The notes below the pieces were generated by a model. The model saw nothing but the letters and a program-made list of their open reading frames with translations, was not told the origin of the DNA and did no database searches. From Bythopirellula goksoeyrii (lineage in GTDB: Bacteria > Planctomycetota > Planctomycetia > Pirellulales > Lacipirellulaceae): a DNA stretch of 64,000 nucleotides. Shown here one piece after another: positions 1-8,152 of this stretch. The position numbers were made by a program, and so were the translations under genes. How positions within the stretch are numbered: the first letter of the stretch is position 1; the number at the start of each line of letters is the position of its first letter. The stretch covers positions 1,648,338-1,712,337 of the forward strand of contig NZ_CP042913.1 in the NCBI RefSeq assembly GCF_008065115.1, given 5' to 3'.

Positions 1-1
1 C

Positions 2-991
2 GCTGATGATGACGACTTGAATGAAGCACCCTTCTTTTTTGTATTTGATCCCTACACAGATTTCATGAGTCGTAGCGCCGACCTTGCGACGGCGCTGACG
101 GATACAATTCAAAACACGTTGGAAAGTGCGTCGGCCGAGGAACCGTCTGAACTTGGCCCGCTCGCGGCTGCTCAAAAACGAGCGATTCCTGTCGAGAAGG
201 GCCCGAGCAACTCACCCGATTCCGAGGAGCACTCGGCAGCTTTGGCAGATTTGGAATCGGCTACTGACCGGGAAGAGAAGCATGTGGCTCACAAATATCA
301 CACCCAAACGCCGGCATTTCGCGCGATTGGTGACCACCAATGGGTATCCGATATTCAACCGATTCCGAAAACTCAAAACTACGCATCAATTCCCGACTTT
401 AAACCCATAAACGAAACTTCTCATCGCACGGCTTTGCCTGACTGGGGCCAGACAAAGTTTCCTCGTAAGCGGCCACTTGATTTGCAAAGCCACCACGCGA
501 CACGAATCGGAACTGGGCTCCCTGACTTTGGCCTCAAGGGCTTTGACACAAAGCCAACGGGCTTCCAGAGTCCGTTGTCCGTTAACCTGCCGACCAAGAG
601 CTTGGCACTTCCGAATCCCGCCATCTCACTTGATGTGTCGCGAATGCATCAGCCAGCGCAGCTTGATCATCCGGTCACTAGCAAGTCCTGGGGGAAGTCG
701 TTGCCTTCGAAACTTCAGCTTAAGGTCGAGCCGCAGCAGCGAAAAACACTGTCCGAGATGAACGGGCTCTGGACAAAGAATACTAATTTACCATCTCGTT
801 CGGACGGCGTTCTATCTGCCCCCAGTTTCTCTCGGAAAAACGTTTCCTCTCCAGAGAAGATATTACTACCAGCCACCTACGGTAGCAACAATTGGGTACC
901 ACAACCAACCGGCCAGCCGATGGAGAAGTTCCGTTTGCCGCCAGCGAAGCCTCGCACCATTGACTATCACACCGAGTGGTCGCTTCGCTAA
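2..991 (+). CDS. Hypothetical protein, 5' end outside the window
   Basis: The frame is open from base 2 to the TAA at 989-991, so the gene probably begins upstream; a TTG at 17 is the first start-like codon inside. I recognise no domain. The visible part is polar and proline-rich, with a loosely repeated pattern in its middle (IPDFKPI, LPDWGQT, LPDFGLK), suggesting a low-complexity or disordered protein. There is no transmembrane segment in the visible part. The last 32 bases overlap a possible small downstream gene. Function unknown. Confidence 0.55.
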   Translation, partial: ADDDDLNEAPFFFVFDPYTDFMSRSADLATALTDTIQNTLESASAEEPSELGPLAAAQKRAIPVEKGPSNSPDSEEHSAALADLESATDREEKHVAHKYHTQTPAFRAIGDHQWVSDIQPIPKTQNYASIPDFKPINETSHRTALPDWGQTKFPRKRPLDLQSHHATRIGTGLPDFGLKGFDTKPTGFQSPLSVNLPTKSLALPNPAISLDVSRMHQPAQLDHPVTSKSWGKSLPSKLQLKVEPQQRKTLSEMNGLWTKNTNLPSRSDGVLSAPSFSRKNVSSPEKILLPATYGSNNWVPQPTGQPMEKFRLPPAKPRTIDYHTEWSLR

Positions 992-1154
992 TGCGACGTT
1001 CTGTGGCTTCAATTTCGGCACCTTGTTTAAGGAAGCCCAGGAGAAGCGGCTAATAGAACAAGCAGCCTCAATTGAAGCGGTTTGCGGCGAAATAGCCTCC
1101 TGGGCCAGAAAGCTGCTTCCAAAGGCCGCAGAATCGCTAGCAAAAAAATCTTAG
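960..1154 (+). CDS. Possible small protein, overlapping the upstream gene
   Basis: A 64-codon frame starting with TTG overlaps the end of the preceding gene by 32 bases; a second TTG at 1023 would give 43 residues without overlap. The C-terminal half (KEAQEKRLIEQAASIEAV) has the composition of a charged amphipathic helix, as in a real coding sequence. No family is recognised. It could instead be a chance frame, because no ribosome binding site decides the start. Confidence 0.3.
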   Translation: MTITPSGRFANATFCGFNFGTLFKEAQEKRLIEQAASIEAVCGEIASWARKLLPKAAESLAKKS

Positions 1155-1232
1155 TGTCTTTCCAAGAGATCTATTTGAGGTTTGCGTATCATTTGTGTAC
1201 ACTCCAAACGCGTGAGATGTCGATCTTTGAAA

Positions 1233-1334
1233 CGGCAGGAACGAGGATTGAACTCGCGCCAGGGTACTCGCTAGCTAGGCATGCCCTGGACTGCCGATTA
1301 TAAGTCGGCTGCCTTGCCGCTCGGCCATCCTGCC
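1233..1334 (-). tRNA. Atypical class II (serine-like) tRNA with UAU anticodon
   Basis: Read on the minus strand, a full cloverleaf can be drawn. It has a perfect 7-bp acceptor stem (GGCAGGA with TCCTGCC), D arm TGGCCGAGCGGCAAGGCA, anticodon stem GCCGA/TCGGC and loop CTTATAA giving anticodon UAU. The T arm is GCGAG-TTCAATC-CTCGT and the discriminator base is G73; CCA is not encoded. The variable region is about 35 nt with a 6-bp stem (CCAGGG/CCCTGG), which is long even for class II. The long arm, G73 and D arm resemble tRNA-Ser, whereas UAU would read the isoleucine codon AUA. It may be a missense tRNA, a tRNA with a non-translational job, or a decaying copy. Confidence 0.75.
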
Positions 1335-1340
1335 AAAAAT

Positions 1341-1364
1341 GCTCTCAGGGCACGGCCTGAGAGC
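1341..1364 (-). terminator. Hairpin followed by T run, just upstream of the tRNA
   Basis: On the minus strand GCTCTCAGG and CCTGAGAGC form a 9-bp stem with a 6-base loop, followed by ATTTTT directly before the first base of the tRNA. It fits an intrinsic terminator for a minus-strand transcript arriving from about 1400-1640, insulating it from the tRNA. Confidence 0.55.
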
Positions 1365-1404
1365 TGTCCTTACCATCCGTGCATGGGTGCTCACACAAGC
1401 AACC

Positions 1405-1491
1405 TTAATTTCTGGTTTTTCCGATGCCCATAGCAGCGAGTTTGTCCCTCGCCAGGGTAAAGTAGAACCAGGGCAGTCCTTGCCTTAGCAT
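1405..1491 (-). CDS. Possible 28-residue peptide
   Basis: An ATG at 1491 opens a 28-codon frame (it begins MLRQGLPWFYFTLARDK) that closes at 1405, between two hairpins on the same strand and 40 bases before an intrinsic terminator. Aromatic and hydrophobic residues sit in the first half and basic ones at the end. I recognise no family and there is no good ribosome binding site. The position between hairpins would also fit a small structured RNA. Confidence 0.2.
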   Translation of the reverse strand: MLRQGLPWFYFTLARDKLAAMGIGKTRN

Positions 1492-1528
1492 GGTGCTGCA
1501 TCCTATCTAAGGAAACCCTCAAAGGGCG

Positions 1529-1563
1529 ATCACTGACCCCCAGGCCTCCTTGGGGTCAGTGAT
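1529..1563. other. Strong intergenic hairpin
   Basis: ATCACTGACCCC pairs with GGGGTCAGTGAT around a short loop, a 12-bp or longer GC-rich stem. No T run follows on either strand. On the minus strand it directly follows an 8-codon frame (MREIPEET) that has an AAAGGAGA sequence just before its ATG at about 1591. Leader peptide plus attenuator-like stem is one reading; a transcript boundary is another. Confidence 0.45.
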
Positions 1564-1642
1564 CTACGTTTCCTCCGGTATTTCTCTCATGCGTTCTCCT
1601 TTCGTCTAAGGGTTAATGCTGCCCATTGGCAGCGAATCAAAC

Positions 1643-1680
1643 AAAAAAACGGCATACGATCATGGCGACCGTATGCCGTT
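1643..1680 (-). terminator. Intrinsic terminator, minus strand
   Basis: AACGGCATACG and CGTATGCCGTT form a perfect 11-bp stem with an 11-base loop. On the minus strand it is followed by seven T. It would end a transcript coming from above 1690, but no minus-strand gene is visible between here and the end of the gene at 2409. The transcript it serves is therefore unidentified. Confidence 0.6.
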
Positions 1681-1893
1681 GTAAGACGTGCGAAGCCGCA
1701 TCCATGCTTTTCTAAACCCAGTCCCCTCCTGGCCTGAGCTCCAAGCGGCGTATAAATATGACCGCTTGGCTGTGTATTGCACTCTAATTATCTGCGCCGC
1801 TAGCAATAAGTCAAATATTTTTTCTGGTATTTTGCTCTTAGAGCAAATTTACCCCTTGCGTGCTAAATGAGTGTACCCTGACGATTTAGCCCC

Positions 1894-2130
1894 ATGAAGA
1901 CACTGACGACCATCATCAGACTTTGTGGATACGCCTTACTCGCAGCAGGAGTGCTGCTGATCGCGGTTGGATTCATCGGAATTGCCGCTCGCGATGGGAT
2001 CATGGAGGCCCTATCGATATTCAGCCCCTTCAATATCTGGAACTGGTTGGCCGTCATGGCTACTCTTGCCCCCGGTGGATTCCTGCTGTTCATCGCCGAC
2101 AAGATTGGCGGTTCGGGAAACGGAGCTTGA
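1894..2130 (+). CDS. Small two-span membrane protein
   Basis: A 78-residue protein with two hydrophobic segments: roughly residues 7-31 (CGYALLAAGVLLIAVGFIGI) and 49-68 (NWLAVMATLAPGGFLLFIAD), separated by a short loop. The N terminus is positively charged only weakly. No enzymatic motif is visible and no family is recognised, although short two-helix proteins of this kind are common in planctomycete genomes. It stands alone between the hairpin-rich region and a convergent gene. Start ATG 1894 is chosen because it precedes the first helix; there is no clear ribosome binding site. Confidence 0.55.
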   Translation: MKTLTTIIRLCGYALLAAGVLLIAVGFIGIAARDGIMEALSIFSPFNIWNWLAVMATLAPGGFLLFIADKIGGSGNGA

Positions 2131-2408
2131 CACCTTTTCTTCAACGAATTCTTGTGAATCCGGCTACTGTTCGGTCTTGGGTGTTTATAAGAAATCACGA
2201 AAAGCAACCCAAAGTTTGAACTCCAACATTGAGGAAAAGGTGTTCGCTCAATTTCCCCCAACTTCTTACCCCCTGGCATGTCCTCTGTGCTGCTCGTGGG
2301 GAAACTCGCCATACGCCGCTCAGGGGCGGCCGTAGGAAGCGGGTTGGGTATAGGCTGGGTGAGCGCAGTGAAAGACTCGCTCTGCTGCGCTGTGGCTTCG
2401 AATTGCGA

Positions 2409-4202
2409 CTAACGTGGGCGAGCTAGTAGGGGTATTGCTCCCAAAAGGAATAGCGCAACTGAGGTGGGCTCAGGGACGGCCGTCGCGGCAGTTAGTTGAG
2501 AGATCCCCTTGCCGTAGTTGCGTTGCCAGGCGAGAAAATCTTGGCCGTCGCTGTCGCCATCCAGGTCGGAATCTGTCATCGCGTTCGATCCGTAAGCTGT
2601 CTGCCACCTGATGAGGTCGTCGTCGTCGACGTCTCCATCGCCATCAAAATCACCTGGGGATTGGATCGTGAGATACTGATCGACCGCCACATTCTCGATG
2701 AACTGGCTAGTTCCATCGGGCCATTGAATGCGTAGCTCGTCGATCTGAGTGGCTGATCCTAGACCGAAGTGAACCGGGAGATCACTTTGATTGAATGTGC
2801 CGGGGCTCGTATTGGCTTCGCGGCGGAGAGTGCGTTCTTGAGGCGTTCCCTGATGGATCGTGGCATAGAGCGATGCACCGATTCCAGTCGTGTTCTCTTT
2901 TGTTCCAGCCAACTCAATAAAGAGCCAGTGATTGCCGTTGGTCGATTCGTCACTTAAAAAGACACGTTCAAACCAACCGCTATCCGTTGCCGCCACGAGA
3001 TCGAGATCGCCATCGAGATCGAGATCCCCCCAGGTGCTGTCGTAGGCGCCTTGATTGAGGGTATGGACCCCCTCTGCGACGGTTACATCCGTGAATTCCC
3101 AATTGCCGTCATTGCGATACAGTTTCCGAGCATTGTCCTGAAAACCATTTTTTCCATGATTGTGGAAAAACAGATCGAGATCACCGTCGTTGTCGTAGTC
3201 GATAGGTCGTCCTCCATTGAGATCACCTGCGTAATCTGAAATAAGGTCATGCCCGGTGATCGTATCGACATCCGTAAACATGTTGCCACCGTTGTTACGA
3301 AATATCTTATTCGGTTGCTGATCAGCCCCGACGACAAAGAGATCGAGATCGCCATCGTCGTCGAAGTCGTGGAACTCGGTGCCGTAGCTATTGGTCATTA
3401 ATTGCGTGCCGTTGGTGTCAGCGATATCAACGAAGCTGAGTGAGCCGGTCTCAACGAGCATGTTTTGATAAAAGTTATTGCGGATGCTGTTGTTGCCACG
3501 ACAAGTTGAGATGTAGACGTCTAAGTCACCGTCTCCGTCCGTATCGCCGATTGCCATTCCATAGCCTTTGATTCCTTCGGTTTGTTGAAAACCGACTGCC
3601 GCCCCCACGGGAGTAAATGATTGCCCGGGACCTTGGAGGTAGATTTCGTGTTTCTCATCTGTGGAACTTGGTCCTTCCATGCCAATGAGAAGATCGAGAA
3701 GACCATCATTGTTGATGTCGGCCCAGGCAACATTTTGATGGAATCCAGGATCATTGAGACCGGTAGAAATACTCTCGTTTGAGAACCCTCCGACGCCGTT
3801 ATTCTTGAGTACATCCCCGGAACCACCGATGTTGGATTGCCCAATAAAGATGTCAACCAAGCCATCACCGTCGTAGTCACCCCAGGCCGCACTCCAGGAA
3901 GGACCCAGGTCACCAGTTGGGATTGTATTGGTGATATTCGTATAGGTCAGTACTCCCGAGCCAACAAAGTTATTGCGAAAGAGTTGGTGGGCTCCGACGC
4001 TACCTTGGAACATGAGATCCAAGTCCCCGTCGTTGTCGATGTCGGCTAGCGATGCGCTGCGGGAATCGAAGTTCGCGTTATTGAGGACAGTGCTTTGCTC
4101 TTGAGTAAAGTCAGCGTGCGAAGTGTCCGCAGAGAGCGTAAGAAAAAGTCCGACCAGACCAATGACGGATGTGAAGTATTTTGGCAATTTAGTTAATCGC
4201 AT
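2409..4202 (-). CDS. Secreted FG-GAP/VCBS repeat protein with ASPIC-UnbV domain, dockerin-like block and PEP-CTERM tail
   Basis: The start ATG 4202 has GGAGGT five bases upstream, which decides it over a TTG at 4214. After a signal peptide (IGLVGLFLTLSADTSHA) come many calcium-binding beta-propeller repeats of the form DxDxDGDLDL. Next is an ASPIC/UnbV-type region (about 420-500, ending VDQYLTIQSPG), then an EF-hand block (DFDGDGDVDDDDLIRWQTAYG type). A PEP-CTERM sorting signal ends the protein (VPEPTSVALFLLGAIPLL, then arginines). It is probably exported and held at the cell surface by an exosortase system. The ligand or partner is unknown. Confidence 0.85.
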   Translation of the reverse strand: MRLTKLPKYFTSVIGLVGLFLTLSADTSHADFTQEQSTVLNNANFDSRSASLADIDNDGDLDLMFQGSVGAHQLFRNNFVGSGVLTYTNITNTIPTGDLGPSWSAAWGDYDGDGLVDIFIGQSNIGGSGDVLKNNGVGGFSNESISTGLNDPGFHQNVAWADINNDGLLDLLIGMEGPSSTDEKHEIYLQGPGQSFTPVGAAVGFQQTEGIKGYGMAIGDTDGDGDLDVYISTCRGNNSIRNNFYQNMLVETGSLSFVDIADTNGTQLMTNSYGTEFHDFDDDGDLDLFVVGADQQPNKIFRNNGGNMFTDVDTITGHDLISDYAGDLNGGRPIDYDNDGDLDLFFHNHGKNGFQDNARKLYRNDGNWEFTDVTVAEGVHTLNQGAYDSTWGDLDLDGDLDLVAATDSGWFERVFLSDESTNGNHWLFIELAGTKENTTGIGASLYATIHQGTPQERTLRREANTSPGTFNQSDLPVHFGLGSATQIDELRIQWPDGTSQFIENVAVDQYLTIQSPGDFDGDGDVDDDDLIRWQTAYGSNAMTDSDLDGDSDGQDFLAWQRNYGKGISQLTAATAVPEPTSVALFLLGAIPLLARPR

Positions 4203-4491
4203 GCGCACCTCCAAACTGAGAGTGAGTTTTCAGCCTCTAGCATACCAAGATTTTATAGGTTGCGGAAAAGAAAACCGAACGGAGAGAAAGAAGCGAGGAC
4301 AGGAATTCATCATTTCTCTTTGTCGCATTGTTCATTTGCGCATGGTTGGCTATTCTATCAGCTAAGAGAAGTCGTGCTCTGCTGTGGTATTGCCCCACAT
4401 GGTGGCAAGCCGGAGTGAGAAAGAATAGGGGAAGGCCGAAAAACCACTTCCCGATATTCGATTCGTTAGTCGCCAGGTCAGCGCGCGAGCA

Positions 4492-4866
4492 TCAGACGAC
4501 TACTCGCTTCCACTTCAAATCTGCGTGTTTGAAATTCAGCAGGAGCGCCAATCGCAGATTCGTAATTGCCAGATAGCCAAGCATCTGGGCCATGTGGGTA
4601 TCATGGAACGCCGATACTACCTTCGGATCGACGACGACCAAATCATCGACAATTAAATCCGGTATGAGTGTGCCGATGAGCTCCTCATCGTAGTGTACAG
4701 GAAATTCCTTTTGCTGCTCGACGCGATGCCCCCTTTTCTTCAGCTCGATCACCATGGCCCGTTCGTAGAGCTTCTCGTCGAGCCCTGGTTTCAACGTGTT
4801 GAGCACTTTCATCGAAGCACCGAGGATCGACTCACTCAGCTCTCGGTGGATCAGTTCTGTTTTCAT
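4492..4866 (-). CDS. GxxExxY family protein
   Basis: The 124 residues match the GxxExxY family (TIGR04256): a helix with the name motif as GLDEKLYE, then a beta-rich nuclease-like core (VEQQKEFPVHY, LIPDLIVDDLVVVDPKVV) and the C-terminal MLGYLAITNLRLALLLNF. Family members usually carry an E-L-K in the core strand; here it reads D-P-K, so the presumed catalytic site is altered. Start ATG 4866 has AGGAGA eight bases upstream. The family's function is unproven. The gene is flanked by a duplicated inverted-repeat element, typical of its association with repeats. Confidence 0.85.
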   Translation of the reverse strand: MKTELIHRELSESILGASMKVLNTLKPGLDEKLYERAMVIELKKRGHRVEQQKEFPVHYDEELIGTLIPDLIVDDLVVVDPKVVSAFHDTHMAQMLGYLAITNLRLALLLNFKHADLKWKRVVV

Positions 4867-5290
4867 AGAGAAGTTCTCCTATTGATTAACCACGGATGAC
4901 ACGGATGGGCACGGATAAGATAGCGAGCCGAGACTCTTCCGGGGCGATTCCATCGCGCTTGCGCTCACAGTCTATCCATTTTACTGTCGACGATTCAAGC
5001 AACGACTCATAGAGTCTTATCCGTGCTTATCTGCGCTATCCGTGGTCACTAAACCGGAAGATCGACTCGCTCAGCTCTCGGTGGATCAGTTCTTTTTTCA
5101 TAGAGAAGTTCTCCTATTGATTAACCACGGATGACAAGGATGGGCACAGTTAGGATAGCGCGTGCCAAGACTGTTTCAGAGCGATCTCATGGCGTTTGCG
5201 CTGACATTCAATCCATTATTACTGTCGACGATCTAAGCAACCACACGTAGAGTTTTATCTGTGTTATCCGTGGTCACCAAACCGGGAAGA
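4821..5290. repeat. Tandem duplication of about 235 bp containing a palindromic element
   Basis: Two head-to-tail copies (about 4821-5055 and 5056-5290) each contain the first 14 codons and ribosome binding site of the GxxExxY gene followed by an imperfect palindrome. The palindromes lie at 4890-5045 and 5125-5273. Each begins CCACGGATGACA and ends TATCCGTGG, with the outer 30-35 bases complementary (CCACGGAT ... GCACGGATAAG on both arms). Within an arm the unit CACGGAT recurs every 9-10 bases. Such arms are often seen near GxxExxY genes. The right copy supplies the stop codon of the next gene. Confidence 0.85.
5036..5101 (-). pseudogene. Remnant of a second GxxExxY gene (N-terminal stub)
   Basis: ATG 5101 with the same upstream AGGAGA repeats the N terminus of the neighbouring GxxExxY gene (MKKELIHRELSESI). 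It then runs into repeat sequence and stops after 21 codons (ending RFSDHG) at a TAG inside the palindrome. The body of the gene is absent, so this is a truncated copy left by the tandem duplication or by deletion of a former neighbour. Confidence 0.75.
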
Positions 5291-6598
5291 TATTGTCCGG
5301 CCGCCGCTACGCCGGAGGCTAATCAATGCCGTTGCTAAAGTGAGGAGCAACACGAGGGAGTTAGGTTCAGGAACTGCGGCAATTGATAATGTGCCGGTGT
5401 AGTTGCGCTGCCAGTGGAGAAAATCACGACCATCGGTGTCTCCGTCGCCATCGGCATCGCCATTGGCGTTGACGGCGTAGTAGTTGCGCCAAGTGGTCAG
5501 GTCGCCTGCGTCGACATCGCCGTCGCCATTGAAGTCGCCTGGGAGCGAAGGAAAACTGGGGATGACTGTCGTGTGGCCGATGTCGCGTAGGAAAGCCAGA
5601 TCAAGTTCCGTGAGCGATTTGCGTTGGCCGGTGGTGATATTTGGATCGATGACCACCTCTTGTTGAGCCCCGTCGCTGATACGTCGGCTCATTAATCCCG
5701 ACGCTGCATGGCTTCCTATGGGGTCCATCATTGTGGGGGGCACGATGAGGTTCGCCCCACTTCCTGTGAGCGCCTGGACTTGCGAACCGGTCCAACTGGT
5801 TCCCGACACCTTAGAATCCCACGTTGGCGAGCTACCGATTCCCAGGGTATGCAGCATTTCGTGGAGGGCGACCGAGTAGAGATCGTTCTTGCCGGCGGCA
5901 ACTGCGGTCGTGTGGTCGAAATGCCAGTAGGTGCTCAGCTGAGTATCAGTGTCTTTCACGCCGTTGTTGTTGCTATCCCAATCGAAGGAAATACTGCCGT
6001 AGGCGAGGCCGTAGTCGACGTCAATGTCGGCGGACACATTGCCCAAGGTAGCGCTTCCCATCGCTGTACCAATGACAGGACCCGAACCACGCTTGTAGGC
6101 GGCCTGGGCCTTCGATTCGGCAATTGACACGGCGCCTGGCAGGCCGTTTGGGTTGGTCCCTCCCCCTGAAAACTGTGAATAATCAAGCTGCACCAAACCA
6201 GGGGAGCCCACGCCAAGCGTATTGCCTGTCAAATTGCGGGCACCGACGAATAGATTCACTACATTGGAAGATATCGTCGCGTTTGGAACGATAATATGCC
6301 CATCCGTATTGGAGAGAGGATCACGGTATTTGAACTCGAAGCCGAAGGTAATTTCAGCTCCGCCACTAGAGCCGGAATAGGCGTCAGTGGTGACTGCACT
6401 GAGCGATGTCGTGACAGCGGTTGACAGATCAAAAGCGGCTGCATCAATGGCCGCTTTGGCGACAGGGTCATGCAGAGTGGAGAACAACGGGCTGCTAGGG
6501 TATTGCAAATCTATCGTGAGCGCTTCACTCTGGGGAGCGAAGCTGACGGCCAGAATCGCTGCGTACACCGCTCGAATCCGAACTCTATTTCGCAGCAT
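5264..6598 (-). CDS. Secreted metalloprotease-like PEP-CTERM protein
   Basis: ATG 6598 (AGAGG upstream) gives 444 residues with a signal peptide (AVYAAILAVSFAPQSEA). The catalytic-type motif is VALHEMLHTLGIGSS, an HExxHxxG zinc-binding core as in metzincin-like NF038122 proteins, but the third histidine of classical metzincins is serine here. The C terminus has an EF-hand block (DFNGDGDVDAGDLTTWRNYY and a second copy) and a PEP-CTERM signal (VPEPNSLVLLLTLATALISL). The final residues RFGDHG and the stop codon come from the adjacent repeat element, so the original end was probably replaced. Likely an exported protease anchored to the surface. Confidence 0.8.
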   Translation of the reverse strand: MLRNRVRIRAVYAAILAVSFAPQSEALTIDLQYPSSPLFSTLHDPVAKAAIDAAAFDLSTAVTTSLSAVTTDAYSGSSGGAEITFGFEFKYRDPLSNTDGHIIVPNATISSNVVNLFVGARNLTGNTLGVGSPGLVQLDYSQFSGGGTNPNGLPGAVSIAESKAQAAYKRGSGPVIGTAMGSATLGNVSADIDVDYGLAYGSISFDWDSNNNGVKDTDTQLSTYWHFDHTTAVAAGKNDLYSVALHEMLHTLGIGSSPTWDSKVSGTSWTGSQVQALTGSGANLIVPPTMMDPIGSHAASGLMSRRISDGAQQEVVIDPNITTGQRKSLTELDLAFLRDIGHTTVIPSFPSLPGDFNGDGDVDAGDLTTWRNYYAVNANGDADGDGDTDGRDFLHWQRNYTGTLSIAAVPEPNSLVLLLTLATALISLRRSGGRTISSRFGDHG

Positions 6599-6608
6599 GA
6601 TAGGGCCT

Positions 6609-7274
6609 CTACTCTTCGTCACGAAACCGCTGTTGAGACGGGGCGATCTCGTCTTCAATCTGCTTAAGGATGTTTTCAAGTTCCAAGATGTCGCTGGGAA
6701 TCATGTGCTTCGAGAGCTCTTTCATGAGCGGGGCCGTGGCGGGGTGATCGCGGGCGATCAAATCGGCGATGTCTTTTTGATAAGTACGTACCCGATCAAA
6801 ACGAGCCTGTCGATACAAGGAAGGGAGTGCAAAAAGCTTCAAAAGCAACAATCCTTCGACGGTAGCACAGGGGATCGTCCGATTTGCAAACTCCTGATTG
6901 ACCGTGTAGTTGTGGCGTACCTTTTCAAACAGTTTGTTTTTAGGAAAGAAGTAATCGACCCGCAATTCTTCTAGCCAGCCTCGCGCAAACTCGACATTGG
7001 ATTCCTCTATTCGAATCTCAGGCAATTTCTCCAAGTCTTTGCGAGCAACAATCAGATCGATGGCCTGCGTGTTGCGACCTTCGACATTCACCAGCATGGC
7101 AATGCCGCCGACGAGGACATATTCGACTTCGCGCTCTTCAAGTAAGTCAAAGAGACGAGGAATCGACTGGAGCAGTTTGCTGACATCCATGGTGCGGAGT
7201 CGCTCCCCATTTTTTGGATCGAACACGATTCCATTGACGATCACTTCACCGATATTTACCAAGTGGTAAGCCAT
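6609..7274 (-). CDS. Nucleotidyltransferase-fold protein (AbiEii-like), possibly catalytically impaired
   Basis: The 221-residue protein has the signature start of the polymerase-beta nucleotidyltransferase fold: EYVLVGGIAMLV, then GRNTQAIDLIVA. In active members the second motif is D-h-D; here it is A-I-D, so one metal-binding aspartate is missing. The rest (helices, then PCATVEGLLLLKLFAL) is as in AbiEii/DUF-type nucleotidyltransferases used in type IV toxin systems and in housekeeping roles. No antitoxin partner is visible next to it. It lies 10 bases upstream of the metalloprotease-like gene on the same strand. A start at Met29 (MDVSKLL) is possible. Confidence 0.65.
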   Translation of the reverse strand: MAYHLVNIGEVIVNGIVFDPKNGERLRTMDVSKLLQSIPRLFDLLEEREVEYVLVGGIAMLVNVEGRNTQAIDLIVARKDLEKLPEIRIEESNVEFARGWLEELRVDYFFPKNKLFEKVRHNYTVNQEFANRTIPCATVEGLLLLKLFALPSLYRQARFDRVRTYQKDIADLIARDHPATAPLMKELSKHMIPSDILELENILKQIEDEIAPSQQRFRDEE

Positions 7275-7322
7275 GCCTCTATTTTAGCAGAGATCGATCT
7301 AAATGGCAGCGCGAACCACATG

Positions 7323-7871
7323 CTATTGGGCTAACTCTTGTAATGCTGCCTGCTCTGCTTCTAGAAGACGCTGCTTCATGGCGAGCCCCTCGGGGGCTGA
7401 GTAGCCACCCAGGCGGCCACCAGAAGCAAGCACGCGGTGACAGGGCACAACTAGAGGAATGCGATTGTTGGACATTACGGATCCAACTGCCCGCGCGGCG
7501 CCGGGGTGCCCTACCGAATCTGCTAGCTCACCGTAAGTGGAGGTCTCTCCCCAGGGAATGGCTCGACACGCAGCAATTACCTGTCTTTGGAACTTGGTCA
7601 GTCCAGCGATTGAGATCGGCAAGTCGTCGAAGTCCACTGCTTCGCCCTCGGCAAAGCGAGAGAGACGTTCTTCGAGTTGCTCGGCGAGATAGGCGTCCTC
7701 TCCTGGATCGCTTGTGGTTTTACTGCGTGGACTAGCGGAGCTGTCCAGTCTTTCATTGAGAGCTTTGCGAGCAGCCATTGCGGTGGGATACCCAAACGTG
7801 AGTGCCAAGACCTCACCACCGTCGATCAGAAAAGCCATATGCCCAAGAGCCGTGTCGAATGATTTTAGCAT
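7323..7871 (-). CDS. ogt: Methylated-DNA--protein-cysteine S-methyltransferase
   Basis: The 182-residue protein removes O6-methyl groups from guanine by transferring them irreversibly to its own cysteine. The C-terminal DNA-binding domain is complete: FQRQVIAACRAIPWGETSTYGELA, GHPGAARAVGSVMSNN, and the active site VVPCHRVL with the acceptor at about Cys144, followed by GGYS. The N-terminal domain is short and weakly conserved, as usual. ATG 7871 has GGAG seven bases upstream, which is better than the TTG at 7886. It appears to be a single-gene unit. Confidence 0.93.
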   Translation of the reverse strand: MLKSFDTALGHMAFLIDGGEVLALTFGYPTAMAARKALNERLDSSASPRSKTTSDPGEDAYLAEQLEERLSRFAEGEAVDFDDLPISIAGLTKFQRQVIAACRAIPWGETSTYGELADSVGHPGAARAVGSVMSNNRIPLVVPCHRVLASGGRLGGYSAPEGLAMKQRLLEAEQAALQELAQ

Positions 7872-8152
7872 CGGTATTCTCCGCAAGGATTGCTGTTGGG
7901 AAGAGCCAACCTGTATTATATGCCCTCACGTGGATTCCTGACGAGAGGTGGCAAATCTCCGCAGAAAAGAGGGGGGTTCCAAAGTAAGTGTCGACTCTCG
8001 AATCCTACTCGGGATTCCCCGCCCCGGGGTTTAATCCTTGGCAGTCTCTTTCTATACTGGAAGTAGCTAGGTCAGAGGGACGTTTCTGTCGACAAGGGGC
8101 CGAGATGGCTCAAGAAACTCCTAGCTGAGTTCACGCAGGCACTACAACCAAG

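Noticed and set aside
1365-1690. Possible RNase P RNA, tmRNA or SRP RNA
   Set aside because: I looked for the conserved core sequences of these RNAs and did not find them; only local hairpins are present.
2229-2426. 65-codon frame near the end of the FG-GAP gene
   Set aside because: Biased composition and overlap with the convergent gene's end; no support.
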